A stretch of DNA of 64,000 bases, taken from the NCBI GenBank assembly GCA_964577825.1, contig CAZOBJ010000001.1, positions 1-64,000 of the forward strand, in the 5' to 3' direction. Every line of letters starts with the position of its first letter. The stretch's first letter is position 1. This DNA is from CAZOBJ01 sp964577825 (GTDB taxonomy: Bacteria; Planctomycetota; SZUA-567; JAFGNG01). Positions 32,404-42,311 of the stretch are shown in pieces. The notes beneath the pieces are model-generated. The model was not told the DNA's origin and did no database searches. It saw only the letters and a list, made by a program, of their open reading frames with translations. The translations under genes and the position numbers were made by a program.

Positions 32404-33021
32404 ATGAGCAATCGGCGCGCCGAGCACGAGTTGTCCGACCCCGCCCGGGTCTTCGTGATTTCCGGGCCCAGCGGGGTGGGCAAGAACACGGTCGCCGACG
32501 CCCTGTGCAGCGAGAAGCGCGCCGTGCGGGCCGTGACGGCCACGACCCGGCCGCCCCGGGCCGGCGAGAAGGACGGAAAGGACTATCACTTCGTCAGCGA
32601 TGAGCAGTTCGGCAGGTGGATCGAGGAGGAACGCCTGCTTGAATACACGCGGTATGTGGGCAACTTCTACGGCACGCCGCTGGCGTCCGTGAACCGGGCC
32701 GCGGAGTCCGGCCTGCCGGTAATACTGACCATCGACGTGGACGGAGGCCTGCAGATAAAGCGCCGGTGGCCGGACGTGGCCCTGATCTTCCTGGTCCCTC
32801 CTTCGGAGGAGGAGCTGCGGCGCAGGCTGCTCGCCCGCGGGCGGGATGACGCGGGGAGCGTTCAGAAACGCCTCGAGCGGGCCCGGGAGGAGATGGAGTA
32901 CGGCGACGATTACGATTTCTGTGTCGTGAACGACAACCTGAAGGAGGCGCTTGAAGAAATTGCTCGGATCATGGCAGGGAAGTGCGACCGGGACGGCAAC
33001 CTTTCTCAGGCGGGAAGGTAG
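32404..33021 (+). CDS. gmk: guanylate kinase
   Basis: 205 aa. It phosphorylates GMP to GDP. The guanylate-binding motif AVTATTRPPRAGEKDGKDYHFV and the lid region RRLLARGRDD are standard. Odd: the P-loop reads GPSGVGKNT, with Asn replacing the Ser/Thr that normally follows the Walker A Lys and helps hold Mg2+. The rest of the enzyme looks intact, so this is likely functional. ATG 32404. rpoZ follows after 4 bases. Confidence 0.94.
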   Translation: MSNRRAEHELSDPARVFVISGPSGVGKNTVADALCSEKRAVRAVTATTRPPRAGEKDGKDYHFVSDEQFGRWIEEERLLEYTRYVGNFYGTPLASVNRAAESGLPVILTIDVDGGLQIKRRWPDVALIFLVPPSEEELRRRLLARGRDDAGSVQKRLERAREEMEYGDDYDFCVVNDNLKEALEEIARIMAGKCDRDGNLSQAGR

Positions 33022-33025
33022 ATAT

Positions 33026-33277
33026 ATGAGGCGCAGTGAGGAAGGACGGGTTGAAGAGCTCAGCAAACGCATAGGCGGCAGGTTCAAACTCACTACTCTC
33101 GTACAGAGGCAGGCACGCGACTACGTCCGCGGAGGCGGAGCTTTCATGCCGAAGGTGCGCAACCTGCACGAACTGTACCGCTACATCCTCGACGAAATCG
33201 ACGCGGGCAAGATCGAGTTGCAGCTCCGCGGCGAAGTCGAGCAGGCTGAGGAAACCGAAGAGGAAGAAGGGGAGTAG
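33026..33277 (+). CDS. rpoZ: RNA polymerase omega subunit (RpoZ-like)
   Basis: 83 aa. The KLTTLVQRQARDYVRGGGAF segment matches the conserved helix of omega (TMVAAKRARQL) loosely, and the position directly after gmk is where rpoZ is found in many bacteria. It has an acidic C-terminal tail (EETEEEEGE). ATG 33026 has GGGAAGG upstream. The call rests partly on gene order. Confidence 0.72.
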   Translation: MRRSEEGRVEELSKRIGGRFKLTTLVQRQARDYVRGGGAFMPKVRNLHELYRYILDEIDAGKIELQLRGEVEQAEETEEEEGE

Positions 33278-33307
33278 AGGGCGGCTTTGCCGGCCTGAGC
33301 TTCAATC

Positions 33308-33865
33308 ATGGGCAACTCGACGGGCAGAAACGTGATCCTGGGCGTGACCGGCAGCATCGCGGCCTATAAGGCCGCTTCGGTGCTGCGCGGGCTCATGACG
33401 CGCGGCCACAAGGTTCAGGTCGTCATGACCGACTCGGCCCAGAAGCTGGTCACTCCGACCACTTTCCGCGCGCTCTCTGGGCGGCCGGTTGTCACGCGCA
33501 TGTTCATCCCGGAGGATCAGGCGGGCCTCCAGCACATCGAGTTGGCCGAGTGGGCCGACGTTCTGGCCGTGGTGCCCGCGACGGCGAACTTCATCGGCAA
33601 GGCCGCCAACGGCATCGCGGATGAGATCCTCAGTTGCACCTGGATGGCCTGCGACTGCCCGAAGCTCGTGGCGCCTGCGATGAACGACCGCATGTGGGCC
33701 AGCCCGCCCGTCCAGCGCAACTGCGAGTACCTGCGCTTCCTGCCCGGGGTGCACTTCGTCGGCCCGGTCGAGGGCCAGCTTGCCAGCGGCAAGGTTGCCA
33801 TGGGCCACCTGGCGCAGGTGGACGAGATCGTCAACGTGATCCACACCATCGCCATCGGGGGTTGA
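33308..33865 (+). CDS. coaC: phosphopantothenoylcysteine decarboxylase (CoaC-type flavoprotein)
   Basis: 185 aa. FMN-binding flavoprotein: GVTGSIAAYKAASVLRGL, the catalytic HIELAEWAD histidine, NFIGKAANGIAD and the substrate-clamp APAMNDRMWASPPVQRN. It decarboxylates 4'-phosphopantothenoylcysteine in CoA synthesis. Bacteria usually fuse it to the CoaB synthetase; here the protein stops after the CoaC domain, so CoaB must be encoded elsewhere. ATG 33308 is 30 bases after rpoZ. Confidence 0.9.
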   Translation: MGNSTGRNVILGVTGSIAAYKAASVLRGLMTRGHKVQVVMTDSAQKLVTPTTFRALSGRPVVTRMFIPEDQAGLQHIELAEWADVLAVVPATANFIGKAANGIADEILSCTWMACDCPKLVAPAMNDRMWASPPVQRNCEYLRFLPGVHFVGPVEGQLASGKVAMGHLAQVDEIVNVIHTIAIGG

Positions 33866-33875
33866 GGGGGCGGAC

Positions 33876-34346
33876 ATGTGCGAGGGTGGGGGCCCGGAGT
33901 CACCCAGACTGCTGGTTCGGCGCAGGGAAGGCTGCGAGGACCTGCCGGTCCCGAAGTACATGAGCGCCGGCGCCAGCGGGATGGACCTTCACGCTGCGGT
34001 TGAAGGCGAGATGGTGATCCCCGCCGGGGGCGTCCGGCTCGTTCCCACGGGCATCCACATCGCCCTTCCCGTCGGATACGAAGCCCAGATCCGGCCGCGC
34101 AGCGGGCTGGCGCTGAAGAGCCGCGTGACCGTCCTGAACTCCCCCGGCACGGTGGACAGCGACTACCGCGCCGAGGTTGGCGTCATCCTGGCCAACTTCG
34201 GGGACGAGCCCTTCGCCGTCACGCGCGGGATGCGGATCGCCCAGATGGTGGTCTGCCGCACCTACCGCGCGGAGGTCGTCGAGGTCGAGGAGCTGGACGA
34301 GACGGACCGGCAGTTCGGGGGATTCGGCTCGACCGGATTGCATTGA
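33876..34346 (+). CDS. dut: dUTP diphosphatase
   Basis: 156 aa, trimeric dUTPase. All five motifs are visible: ASGMDLHA, RPRSGLALK, GTVDSDYRAEV (catalytic Asp), GMRIAQMVV and the C-terminal RQFGGFGSTG arm. It hydrolyses dUTP to dUMP and keeps uracil out of DNA. Motif 3 reads YRAE rather than the usual YRGE. ATG 33876 is ten bases after coaC; it appears to be the last gene of the housekeeping operon. Confidence 0.96.
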   Translation: MCEGGGPESPRLLVRRREGCEDLPVPKYMSAGASGMDLHAAVEGEMVIPAGGVRLVPTGIHIALPVGYEAQIRPRSGLALKSRVTVLNSPGTVDSDYRAEVGVILANFGDEPFAVTRGMRIAQMVVCRTYRAEVVEVEELDETDRQFGGFGSTGLH

Positions 34347-34405
34347 AGGCGACGGCCGCGGGAAGTAAGCTGTCAGGTCCGGCCCCATCACGGAAAGGCG
34401 CCACC

Positions 34406-36328
34406 ATGGCGGAGACCTTGACCCGCAAGATACTCAAGGCGCACCTCGTCGACGGCTCGCTCGAACCGGGCCGGCCCCTGGCCCTGCGCATGGACCAGAC
34501 GCTCACCCAGGACGCGACCGGCACGGTGGCATACCTGCAGTTCGAGACCATGGGCGTGGACCGCGTGCGGACCGAACTGTCCGTCAGCTACGTGGACCAC
34601 AACACGCTTCAGAGCGGCCCGCAGAACGCGGACGATCACCGCTACCTCCAGTCAGTCGCCGCCCGTTACGGGATCGTGTTCAGCCGGCCGGGCAACGGCA
34701 TCTGCCACCAGGTTCATCTGGAGCGCTTCGGCGCGCCCGGCAAGACGCTGCTGGGCAGCGACAGCCACACGCCGACCTGCGGCGGGCTCGGGATGATGGC
34801 GATCGGCGCCGGGGGGCAGGACGTGGCCTGCGCCATGGCGGGACTGCCGTTCCGGCTGACCGCGCCTGCCGTGGTAAAGGTCCACCTGACGGGCCGGCTC
34901 GGCCCGTGGGCCAGCGCGAAGGACGTCATCCTGGAACTCCTGCGCCGACTGACCGTCAAGGGCGGCGTCGGGCGGGTCTTCGAGTACGCCGGGCCTGGCG
35001 TGGCGACGCTGGATGTTCCCGAGCGGGCGACGATAACGAACATGGGCACGGAGCTCGGCGCGACGACCAGCATATTCCCCGCCGACGAGGTCGTCGAGGC
35101 GTGGATGCGGGCCCAGGGGCGCGGCGAGGACTTCCGCCCGATCTGCGCCGGCCCCGGCGCCGACTACGACGAGGTCGTCGAGCTGGACCTGTCCTCCGTC
35201 GAGCCGCTCATCGCCCGGCCGCACAGCCCGGACAACGTGGTCCCCGTCCGGGAGGCGGCGGGCCAGCCCGTTGACCAGGTCTGCATCGGCAGTTGCACGA
35301 ACTCGTCTTACAGGGACCTGGCGCTGACGGGAGCCCTGCTGGAGGGGCTGACGGTTCACCCGCGGGTCAGCCTGGCGGTCTCGCCGGGCTCGCGCCAGGC
35401 GTTCAGGATGATCGCGGACAGCGGGGTCCTGGGCGCCATGGTGGCCGCGGGTGCCCGAGTCCTGGAGGTGGCCTGCGGGCCGTGCATCGGAATGGGCCAA
35501 TCGCCGCCCAGCGGCGGGGTCACGCTCCGCACGTTCAACCGGAACTTCGAGGGGCGCACGGGCACCGCCGACGCCCTCTGCTACCTGTGCAGCCCCGCCA
35601 CGGCCGTGGCCTCGGCGCTGGCGGGATGCATCACCGACCCCCGCACGCTCGGCGACCCGCCCGCGGTCGAGGCGCCCGGGCGGTTCATCCTGGACGATTC
35701 CGGGTTCATCTTCCCGCCCGCGGACGGCGCCGGCGTGGAGGTCGTCAGGGGGCCGAGCATCAAGCCCATCCCGCGGCGCGGACCCCTGCCAGAGACGCTG
35801 GAGGGAGAGGTCCTGCTGAAGGTCGGGGACAACATCACGACCGATCACATCATGCCGGGCGGGAGCAGGATACTGCCGCATCGGTCCAACATACCGGCCC
35901 TGAGCGAGTTCGTGTTCGAGGGAGTGGACCCCGGGTTCGCGGGCCGGGCCAGGCAGAAGGGCGGTGGGCTCGTCGTGGCGGGGCAGAACTACGGGCAGGG
36001 CTCAAGCCGCGAGCACGCTGCACTGGCCCCCATGTACCTCGGGCTGAAGGCCGTCGTTGCGAAGAGCTTCGCCCGTATCCACCGGGCGAACCTGGTGAAC
36101 TTCGGCATCATGCCGATCGTCTTCGAGGACGCGGCGGACTATGACAGGGTCGGCCAGGGAGACGAGCTGGTGATCGCCTCCGCGCGAGAGGGCCTGCCCG
36201 ATGGGCGCCTCACCGTGCGGGACGAGACGGGCGGGTTCGAGTTCCCCGTCCGGGTCGAACTGAGCGAGACGGAACGGGAGATACTGCTGGCCGGCGGGCG
36301 GCTGAACCTGGTCAGCGGAAGCCAGTGA
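34406..36328 (+). CDS. aconitate hydratase (bacterial Aquifex/mt-type)
   Basis: 640 aa. [4Fe-4S] ligands are Cys293 (CIGSCTNSS) and the CGPC pair Cys357/Cys360. GSDSHTPTCGGLGMMAIG and the C-terminal swivel domain SREHAALAP are typical of the aconitase/homoaconitase superfamily; TDHIMPGG and the adjacent icd gene support aconitase over isopropylmalate isomerase. It isomerises citrate to isocitrate. ATG 34406 has GGAAAGG 8 bases upstream. Ends overlapping the possible GTG start of icd. Confidence 0.9.
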   Translation: MAETLTRKILKAHLVDGSLEPGRPLALRMDQTLTQDATGTVAYLQFETMGVDRVRTELSVSYVDHNTLQSGPQNADDHRYLQSVAARYGIVFSRPGNGICHQVHLERFGAPGKTLLGSDSHTPTCGGLGMMAIGAGGQDVACAMAGLPFRLTAPAVVKVHLTGRLGPWASAKDVILELLRRLTVKGGVGRVFEYAGPGVATLDVPERATITNMGTELGATTSIFPADEVVEAWMRAQGRGEDFRPICAGPGADYDEVVELDLSSVEPLIARPHSPDNVVPVREAAGQPVDQVCIGSCTNSSYRDLALTGALLEGLTVHPRVSLAVSPGSRQAFRMIADSGVLGAMVAAGARVLEVACGPCIGMGQSPPSGGVTLRTFNRNFEGRTGTADALCYLCSPATAVASALAGCITDPRTLGDPPAVEAPGRFILDDSGFIFPPADGAGVEVVRGPSIKPIPRRGPLPETLEGEVLLKVGDNITTDHIMPGGSRILPHRSNIPALSEFVFEGVDPGFAGRARQKGGGLVVAGQNYGQGSSREHAALAPMYLGLKAVVAKSFARIHRANLVNFGIMPIVFEDAADYDRVGQGDELVIASAREGLPDGRLTVRDETGGFEFPVRVELSETEREILLAGGRLNLVSGSQ

Positions 36329-36354
36329 CAGAGGAGCGATTTCGGACGAGAGCC

Positions 36355-37605
<1,251 letters not shown>

Positions 37606-37621
37606 GAGGCGCGAGGTGGAG

Positions 37622-38422
37622 ATGGACACGGTCCGCATGGGCAACTCGCAGGTAAGCCGGTTCATCCTCGGGAGCAACCCGTTCAGCGGGTTCTCCCACC
37701 AGGGGCGAGAGATGGACGCTCAGATGATCCACTACTACACCTGCGCGCGCATCAAGGAGGTGCTGCGCCAGGCCGAGGACCTGGGCATCAACACAATCAT
37801 CGCTCGCGCCGACCATCACATGCTGAGGGTCCTGATCGAGCACTGGGACGAGGGGGGCACGCTCCAGTGGTTCGCGCAGACCTGCCCCGAGATTGGCGCC
37901 CCGGAGCCGAGCATGGACCGCGCTGCGCGCGTCGGCGCCCCCGCCGCCCATATACACGGCGGCTATGCGGACCACCTGCTGGCCAACGGGCGCATCGAGG
38001 AACTGAGGCCCTCGGTCGAGCACGCCCGCAAGATGGGCCTGACGGTGGGCCTGGCCGGGCACAATCCGGACACGATCCGTTGGGCCGAGGAGAACCTGGA
38101 CCTTGACTACTACATGTGCTCCTACTACAACCCCATCCCGCGACACAAAGAGGCCCAGCACCGACCCGGCACCGACGAGCGCTACCGCGCGGAGGACCGG
38201 GGAGCCATGACGGAGTTGATCCAGGGCCTGTCGCGCCCCGTTATCCACTACAAGGTGATGGCCGCCGGCCGGAACGACCCCGAAGAGGCCCTCGACTGCG
38301 TGGCGCGCACCATGCGGCCCGGGGACGCCGTCTGCGTGGGCATCTTCAACGGGGGCAACCCCGACGTGCTGCGCGAGGACGTGGAGATCTTCCAGCAGGC
38401 CACCGCCCGGTACGGGAAGTAG
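37622..38422 (+). CDS. conserved TIM-barrel-like protein of unknown function
   Basis: 266 aa. I do not recognise a named family with confidence. The start VRMGNSQVSRFILGSNPFSGFSHQG and alternating beta/alpha pattern (IHGGYAD, TVGLAGHNPDTI, DYYMCSYYNP, VIHYKVMAAGR, VGIFNGGNP) suggest a TIM barrel distantly like aldo/keto reductases, without the usual catalytic Tyr/Lys pair that I can place. ATG 37622 has GAGGTGGAG upstream. It follows icd by 16 bases and probably shares its transcript; it converges with the MDR gene. Confidence 0.5.
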   Translation: MDTVRMGNSQVSRFILGSNPFSGFSHQGREMDAQMIHYYTCARIKEVLRQAEDLGINTIIARADHHMLRVLIEHWDEGGTLQWFAQTCPEIGAPEPSMDRAARVGAPAAHIHGGYADHLLANGRIEELRPSVEHARKMGLTVGLAGHNPDTIRWAEENLDLDYYMCSYYNPIPRHKEAQHRPGTDERYRAEDRGAMTELIQGLSRPVIHYKVMAAGRNDPEEALDCVARTMRPGDAVCVGIFNGGNPDVLREDVEIFQQATARYGK

Positions 38423-38437
38423 GGACGCGCCGCGCGC

Positions 38438-39430
38438 TCACCACTCGAAGACGACCGTCATGTGCCTGTCGGGGTTCTCGAGCAGTTCCCGAATCGCTTC
38501 TCCCGCGTCTTCCGGCCTCGCCCTGAGCGTGATAAGGTCGCCGACGCGCAGCGAACCGCAGCGGATCATCGCCGCGGCCCCGGCTAGGTCGCGCGAGACC
38601 GTGTCCCGGCTGTTCAGCAGCACGTACTCCTTCATGAACAGCTCTCTGCAGTCCACGCTGATGCGCCCGTGGATCGAACTCTGGACCAGCAGGACGGGCA
38701 GGGGGCCGTCCTCGTCCCACGGGCGTTCGTGAAGGAGGCGGGCGCAGAGGTCTATCCCCTCCTGGCGGGAGCTGGCCTCGACGGCGGCCTGGACGCCCTC
38801 GGGCCAGAGGTCCCGCACTGCCTCCTCGACATCCTCCTCCTCCGCGTTGATGACGTGGCGCACGGCACCGGCGGCGGAACGCTCCAGCCGCCACGGCAGG
38901 ATGTCGGCCGCCGCGACCTGCCGGCCCATCGCGGCCTGGATGCGCGCGTGAAGCTGCCCTATGAGGCCCTGCCCGATGACGACGACGCGGTCGCCAGGCC
39001 CGGTGCAGGTGCGGCGCACGCCGTGCAGGGCGATGGCCGCGACTTTCGTGAAGACGTACTCCTCCTGCGGGCGGCCCTCGTCCAGCGGCAGGAGGGCGGC
39101 CGCGGGCTTGACGCAGTGCCGTGCCTGCGCGCCCCACTGGCGGCCGATGCCGACCAGCGCCTTCGGCGCCCCGGCGAACACCACGTCCCCTTCCTGCACG
39201 CCGCCGCAGTTGCCGACGAGTTCCTCCACGATTCCGACCGAGCTGTACCCGGGCACAAGGGGGAAGGGGCTCTGCGGGTCGCCCCCGCGCAGCACCCGCG
39301 TGTCGGTGCCGGTGCTCAGGACGGTCCGGGTGACGCGGACGACTGCGTCGCCGGGGGCCGGGTCGGCGACCTCGACCTCGCCGAACGTGATCTGATCGGG
39401 TTCCGGAAAGATGATTGCCTCCGTCTTCAC
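38438..39430 (-). CDS. medium-chain dehydrogenase/reductase (zinc-type alcohol dehydrogenase-like)
   Basis: 330 aa. N-terminal GroES-like domain (PGYSSVGIVEELVGN) and a C-terminal nucleotide-binding domain with VVVIGQGLIGQLHARI as the Rossmann loop. The standard structural-Zn cysteine cluster is absent and the catalytic Zn site (first Cys) is not obvious. This resembles the BchC/sorbitol-dehydrogenase-like subgroup; substrate unknown. GTG 39430 has AAGGAGG seven bases upstream and a near-consensus promoter, pointing to high expression. Confidence 0.75.
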   Translation of the reverse strand: MKTEAIIFPEPDQITFGEVEVADPAPGDAVVRVTRTVLSTGTDTRVLRGGDPQSPFPLVPGYSSVGIVEELVGNCGGVQEGDVVFAGAPKALVGIGRQWGAQARHCVKPAAALLPLDEGRPQEEYVFTKVAAIALHGVRRTCTGPGDRVVVIGQGLIGQLHARIQAAMGRQVAAADILPWRLERSAAGAVRHVINAEEEDVEEAVRDLWPEGVQAAVEASSRQEGIDLCARLLHERPWDEDGPLPVLLVQSSIHGRISVDCRELFMKEYVLLNSRDTVSRDLAGAAAMIRCGSLRVGDLITLRARPEDAGEAIRELLENPDRHMTVVFEW

Positions 39431-39467
39431 AGCAGTGCCTCCTTTTCGTGGCGGTCTGGCTCAAGGG

Positions 39468-39495
39468 ATTATACGGCGGGCGGCCGGGCTGTCAA
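39468..39495 (-). promoter_or_regulatory. near-consensus promoter for the MDR gene
   Basis: Minus strand TTGACA (39490-39495), 16-bp spacer, TATAAT (39468-39473): both hexamers are perfect, with the spacer one base short of 17. Confidence 0.7.
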
Positions 39496-39504
39496 AAGGC
39501 GCGT

Positions 39505-39532
39505 TTGACTTGCCCCGCCCGCCGGCTAAAAT
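39505..39532 (+). promoter_or_regulatory. promoter for the fumarase-beta gene, possible leaderless start
   Basis: TTGACT (39505-39510), 16-bp spacer, TAAAAT (39527-39532). The ATG at 39541 is only 9 bases beyond the -10, so the mRNA may have almost no leader. It diverges from the MDR promoter, 9 bases apart at their -35 ends. Confidence 0.5.
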
Positions 39533-39540
39533 GGCGGTCC

Positions 39541-40122
39541 ATGGCCTCCCATCACACCACGGCGCGGCTGCTGGCGACGCCTCTGAGCGAAGAGGACGTC
39601 CTGTCGGTGCGCTGCGGGGACAGCGTGCTGCTGAGCGGCGTGATCTACTCGGCGCGGGACGCTGCCCACCGCAGGATGGTCGAGGCGCTCGACGCGGGCG
39701 GCTCCCTGCCGTTCGATCCCGTCGGCCAGGTGATCTACTACGTGGGTCCCAGCCCCGCGCCGGCGGGGGTCGTCATAGGGGCGGCTGGGCCGACGACGAG
39801 CGGGCGGATGGACCCCTACGCGCCGCGTCTCTATGAGGCAGGCATCAAGGCGACCATCGGGAAAGGACAGCGCTCGCCGATCGTCCGGGAGGCCCTGATG
39901 CGGTTTGCCGCCCTCTACCTGGCGGCCATCGGGGGGGCCGGCGCGCTCCTGGCGCAGGCTGTCAAGGAAGTGGAGGTGGTCGCCTATCCGGAACTGGGCC
40001 CCGAGGCCGTGCGGCGAATGGTGGTCGAGCGACTGCCGGTCATCGTGGCCAACGACGCGTACGGGAGGGACCTCTACGAAGAGGCACGCCGGCGCAGTCA
40101 TCCCGGACCCGAGCACGGGTGA
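39541..40122 (+). CDS. fumarate hydratase class I beta (C-terminal) subunit
   Basis: 193 aa. GDSVLLSGVIYSARDAAHRRM, IYYVGPSPAP, GPTTSGRMDPYAPRLYEAG and IGKGQRSPIV are family signatures of the beta half of [4Fe-4S] fumarase or tartrate dehydratase. The beta half supplies substrate-binding residues and needs an alpha subunit carrying the cluster, which is not in the window. ATG 39541 coincides almost with the promoter start, and the previous frame has no SD. nth follows after 7 bases. Confidence 0.85.
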   Translation: MASHHTTARLLATPLSEEDVLSVRCGDSVLLSGVIYSARDAAHRRMVEALDAGGSLPFDPVGQVIYYVGPSPAPAGVVIGAAGPTTSGRMDPYAPRLYEAGIKATIGKGQRSPIVREALMRFAALYLAAIGGAGALLAQAVKEVEVVAYPELGPEAVRRMVVERLPVIVANDAYGRDLYEEARRRSHPGPEHG

Positions 40123-40129
40123 ACGCGCC

Positions 40130-40819
40130 ATGCCTCCCCGCGACCAGGCTTGCCGTCTCGTCCCGGCCAGGAAGGTCCTCCCCGTCCTCCGCGCGCTGGA
40201 CAAGCATTACGGGCGCAAGGAGCGGTCTGGCACGAGGGACCCGCTGGACGTCCTCGTGCATGGAGTCCTGTCGCAGAACACGTCAGACGTCAACAGCGGC
40301 AGGGCGTTCCGGTCGCTCATGGCCCGTTTCGGCACGTGGGCCGAACTGGCCAGGGCCGCCCCCCGGGAGATAGAGCGTGCCATCGAGAGCGGGGGCCTGG
40401 CTCCGCAGAAGACCGCGACCATCCGCGCCATCATGCGATGGCTGGGCGAGCGTGGGGCATATTCGCTTGATTTCCTGGCGAACCTGGACAACGAGGAGGT
40501 CGAGTCGTGCCTGACGCGCATCAAGGGCGTGGGCATCAAGACGGCTCGGCTGGTGCTGCTGTTCGGCCTGGGAAGGCCCGTGTTCGTGGTGGACACGCAC
40601 GTGCACCGCGTGAGCCGGAGATTGGGCCTGATCCCGGACCGCGCGACCCGCCGCAAGGCGCACGAACTGCTTGATGAGGTCATACCGGACGCGCAAAAGT
40701 ACAGCGGCCATCTGAACCTGATCGAGCACGGCCGCCGGACGTGCAGGTCGCAGTCCCCGCTGTGTGAGGGCTGCCCCGTGCGGCGGTGGTGCCTTTACGT
40801 GCGGGGCGAGGCGGCGTGA
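40130..40819 (+). CDS. nth: endonuclease III family DNA glycosylase
   Basis: 229 aa. HhH motif RIKGVGIKTARLVL with the catalytic Lys at 137, Asp155 in FVVDTHVHR, and the [4Fe-4S] cysteines Cys205, 212, 215 and 221 in the canonical C-x6-C-x2-C-x5-C spacing. This removes oxidised pyrimidines. ATG 40130 lies just after the fumarase-beta stop (7 bases). It has a ~25-residue N-terminal addition over E. coli Nth. Confidence 0.92.
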   Translation: MPPRDQACRLVPARKVLPVLRALDKHYGRKERSGTRDPLDVLVHGVLSQNTSDVNSGRAFRSLMARFGTWAELARAAPREIERAIESGGLAPQKTATIRAIMRWLGERGAYSLDFLANLDNEEVESCLTRIKGVGIKTARLVLLFGLGRPVFVVDTHVHRVSRRLGLIPDRATRRKAHELLDEVIPDAQKYSGHLNLIEHGRRTCRSQSPLCEGCPVRRWCLYVRGEAA

Positions 40820-40822
40820 GCG

Positions 40823-41623
40823 TCACTCTGCGGGCAGTTGGCTCTCCAGGCGCCCCACTCTGTCCGCCAGGTGCGAGTGCGCGTTCCTCAGGTCCAGGAA
40901 GACGCGGCTCGTGATGTACAACCTGTGGCGATCCTCGAGCCGGTCAATGTCGTCCTCCAGGTCCTCGACTTTCTCATCCAGGTACTCCACCTTATCTTCC
41001 AGTCGGTCCAGCCTGTCGTCCAGCTTCTCGACTATGTCGCGGAGTTCCTGTATGAGGCGTTCGTGGCGGCGCACGGAGGCGAGTTCCTCCTCGGCGAGGT
41101 CTCTCTCGATGCGCGCCTTCTCCGCTTCCTGCTCGGCTTTCTTCACTTCCTCTTTTCTCAGGGCCTCCCGGTGCCACTCGTCGCGTTCTTCGGCAAGCGC
41201 TTCCAGCTTGGCCTCGATGCGGTCCCGGGCTTCCTGGCCGGTGACCTGTTGGAGGGCTTTCTCGTAGGCCCGCCGCGCCTTGACCACCATCGCCGGCCCG
41301 TCTTCGACTTCCCATATCCGATCGTTGTAGGCGTCTCCCACCTGCTCGTGGTACTCGTACAGGGGGATGCTGAACCGCTTCAAGTCCCTTATCGTGTCCT
41401 TCGGGTAGGCTACGGTTGCCTGAGCGGGCGGCTCGACGTGGATCATCGCTTCCGTCTCCATCACGAGCCTTCCGGTGAGCACACGGCTGCTGAGGGCGAT
41501 CTCAACCATCTCCACGCTCGCGGGCGCCTCCGGGGCTTCCCCCTGTTCCCCGGCCAGAAGGATAGGTCCATAGACCGACGACAGGACGGAGCACAGCACG
41601 ATCACGCGGCGGACGGATTTCAT
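40823..41623 (-). CDS. exported coiled-coil protein of unknown function
   Basis: 266 aa. A signal peptide (MKSVRRVIVLCSVLSSVYGPILLAG) is followed by a small beta-rich region (~30-80, MVEIALSSRVLTGRLVMETEAMIHVEP) and a long highly charged coiled coil (~115-250: EKLDDRLDRLEDKVEYLDEKVEDLEDDIDRLEDRH is part of it, in fragments). It may act as a periplasmic scaffold; function unknown. ATG 41623 has GGGGGAGAG upstream, and a TATAAT-like -10 lies at 41660-41665. It converges with nth. Confidence 0.6.
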   Translation of the reverse strand: MKSVRRVIVLCSVLSSVYGPILLAGEQGEAPEAPASVEMVEIALSSRVLTGRLVMETEAMIHVEPPAQATVAYPKDTIRDLKRFSIPLYEYHEQVGDAYNDRIWEVEDGPAMVVKARRAYEKALQQVTGQEARDRIEAKLEALAEERDEWHREALRKEEVKKAEQEAEKARIERDLAEEELASVRRHERLIQELRDIVEKLDDRLDRLEDKVEYLDEKVEDLEDDIDRLEDRHRLYITSRVFLDLRNAHSHLADRVGRLESQLPAE

Positions 41624-41773
41624 GGTCTCTCCCCCCGTTACCGGAATCTGCCATCTTGTATTATACGCTGCCCCGGCCGGCCGGGACAGCCGGTCATTCC
41701 ATCCCGGGGTTTTGGCGCGGCTCAGGCACAAGCCGGCGGGACGGGTCGTCTCTGGCGGGAGAGACACAGAAAT

Positions 41774-41800
41774 CGCCGGGCGTTGTGCCCGGCGCTACCC
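41774..41800. repeat. single REP-like hairpin (GCTACCC flank)
   Basis: CGCCGGGC/GCCCGGCG stem of 8 bp with loop GTTGT, followed by GCTACCC. It matches the second hairpin and flank of the doublet at 9125-9191, and some similarity continues for about 40 bases downstream. It lies in the 41624-41845 gap, which otherwise holds no gene. Confidence 0.6.
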
Positions 41801-41845
41801 GCGAAAAGGGCCGGGAATTCAGCCTTTCTACAAGGCGGCCCCGCC

Positions 41846-42310
41846 TCAATGGTCCTTTCGGGCCTTCTTGAGCGCCGTTACGATCTTGCCGGCCAGGTCC
41901 TTGGCAAGCTGCGCGGTGTTCTCCCCGAAGGACATCTCGCGCAGCAGTTCCGTGCACGCCCCGGCGATCACCAGGTTGACGCCTCGGTCCTGGCTCTCGC
42001 GGTAGTCGGTGCGGACGCCGATGATCGGCACCTGCCTCTCGTATGCGATGCCCATCTCGAGGGCCGTCCCGCTGTCCACGTCCGGACCGTCCAGCACGGC
42101 GACCAGCACGTCGGCGTCCCGCAGTCTGCTGATGCACGTGCGGAAGATTTGAGGGAAATCCGCCGGGTCGTTGTAGGAGTGGTCGAACTTGAAGTCCTGT
42201 GGAAGGATGACCTCCGCGCCCTCGATGCGTTTCTCCAGCTCTTGCGCCAGTGCGCGGTTCCAGCGCCGCTGGGCCTCCGTGAAAAGCGGTCCGGACAGAT
42301 AGACCTTCAC
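41846..42310 (-). CDS. nucleoside 2-deoxyribosyltransferase-like protein
   Basis: 154 aa. VKVYLSGPLFTEAQRRWNRALAQEL, DADVLVAVLDGPDVDSGTALEMGIAYERQVPIIGVRTDYR are the family signature, with the catalytic Glu in SGTALEMG. Members swap bases between deoxynucleosides or hydrolyse deoxynucleoside 5'-phosphates. GTG 42310 was chosen: GGAGGG lies 8 bases upstream, and an upstream ATG frame is low-complexity. It follows nnrE by one base, so the two are coupled; both deal with damaged or salvaged nucleotides. Confidence 0.85.
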   Translation of the reverse strand: MKVYLSGPLFTEAQRRWNRALAQELEKRIEGAEVILPQDFKFDHSYNDPADFPQIFRTCISRLRDADVLVAVLDGPDVDSGTALEMGIAYERQVPIIGVRTDYRESQDRGVNLVIAGACTELLREMSFGENTAQLAKDLAGKIVTALKKARKDH

Positions 42311-42311
42311 C

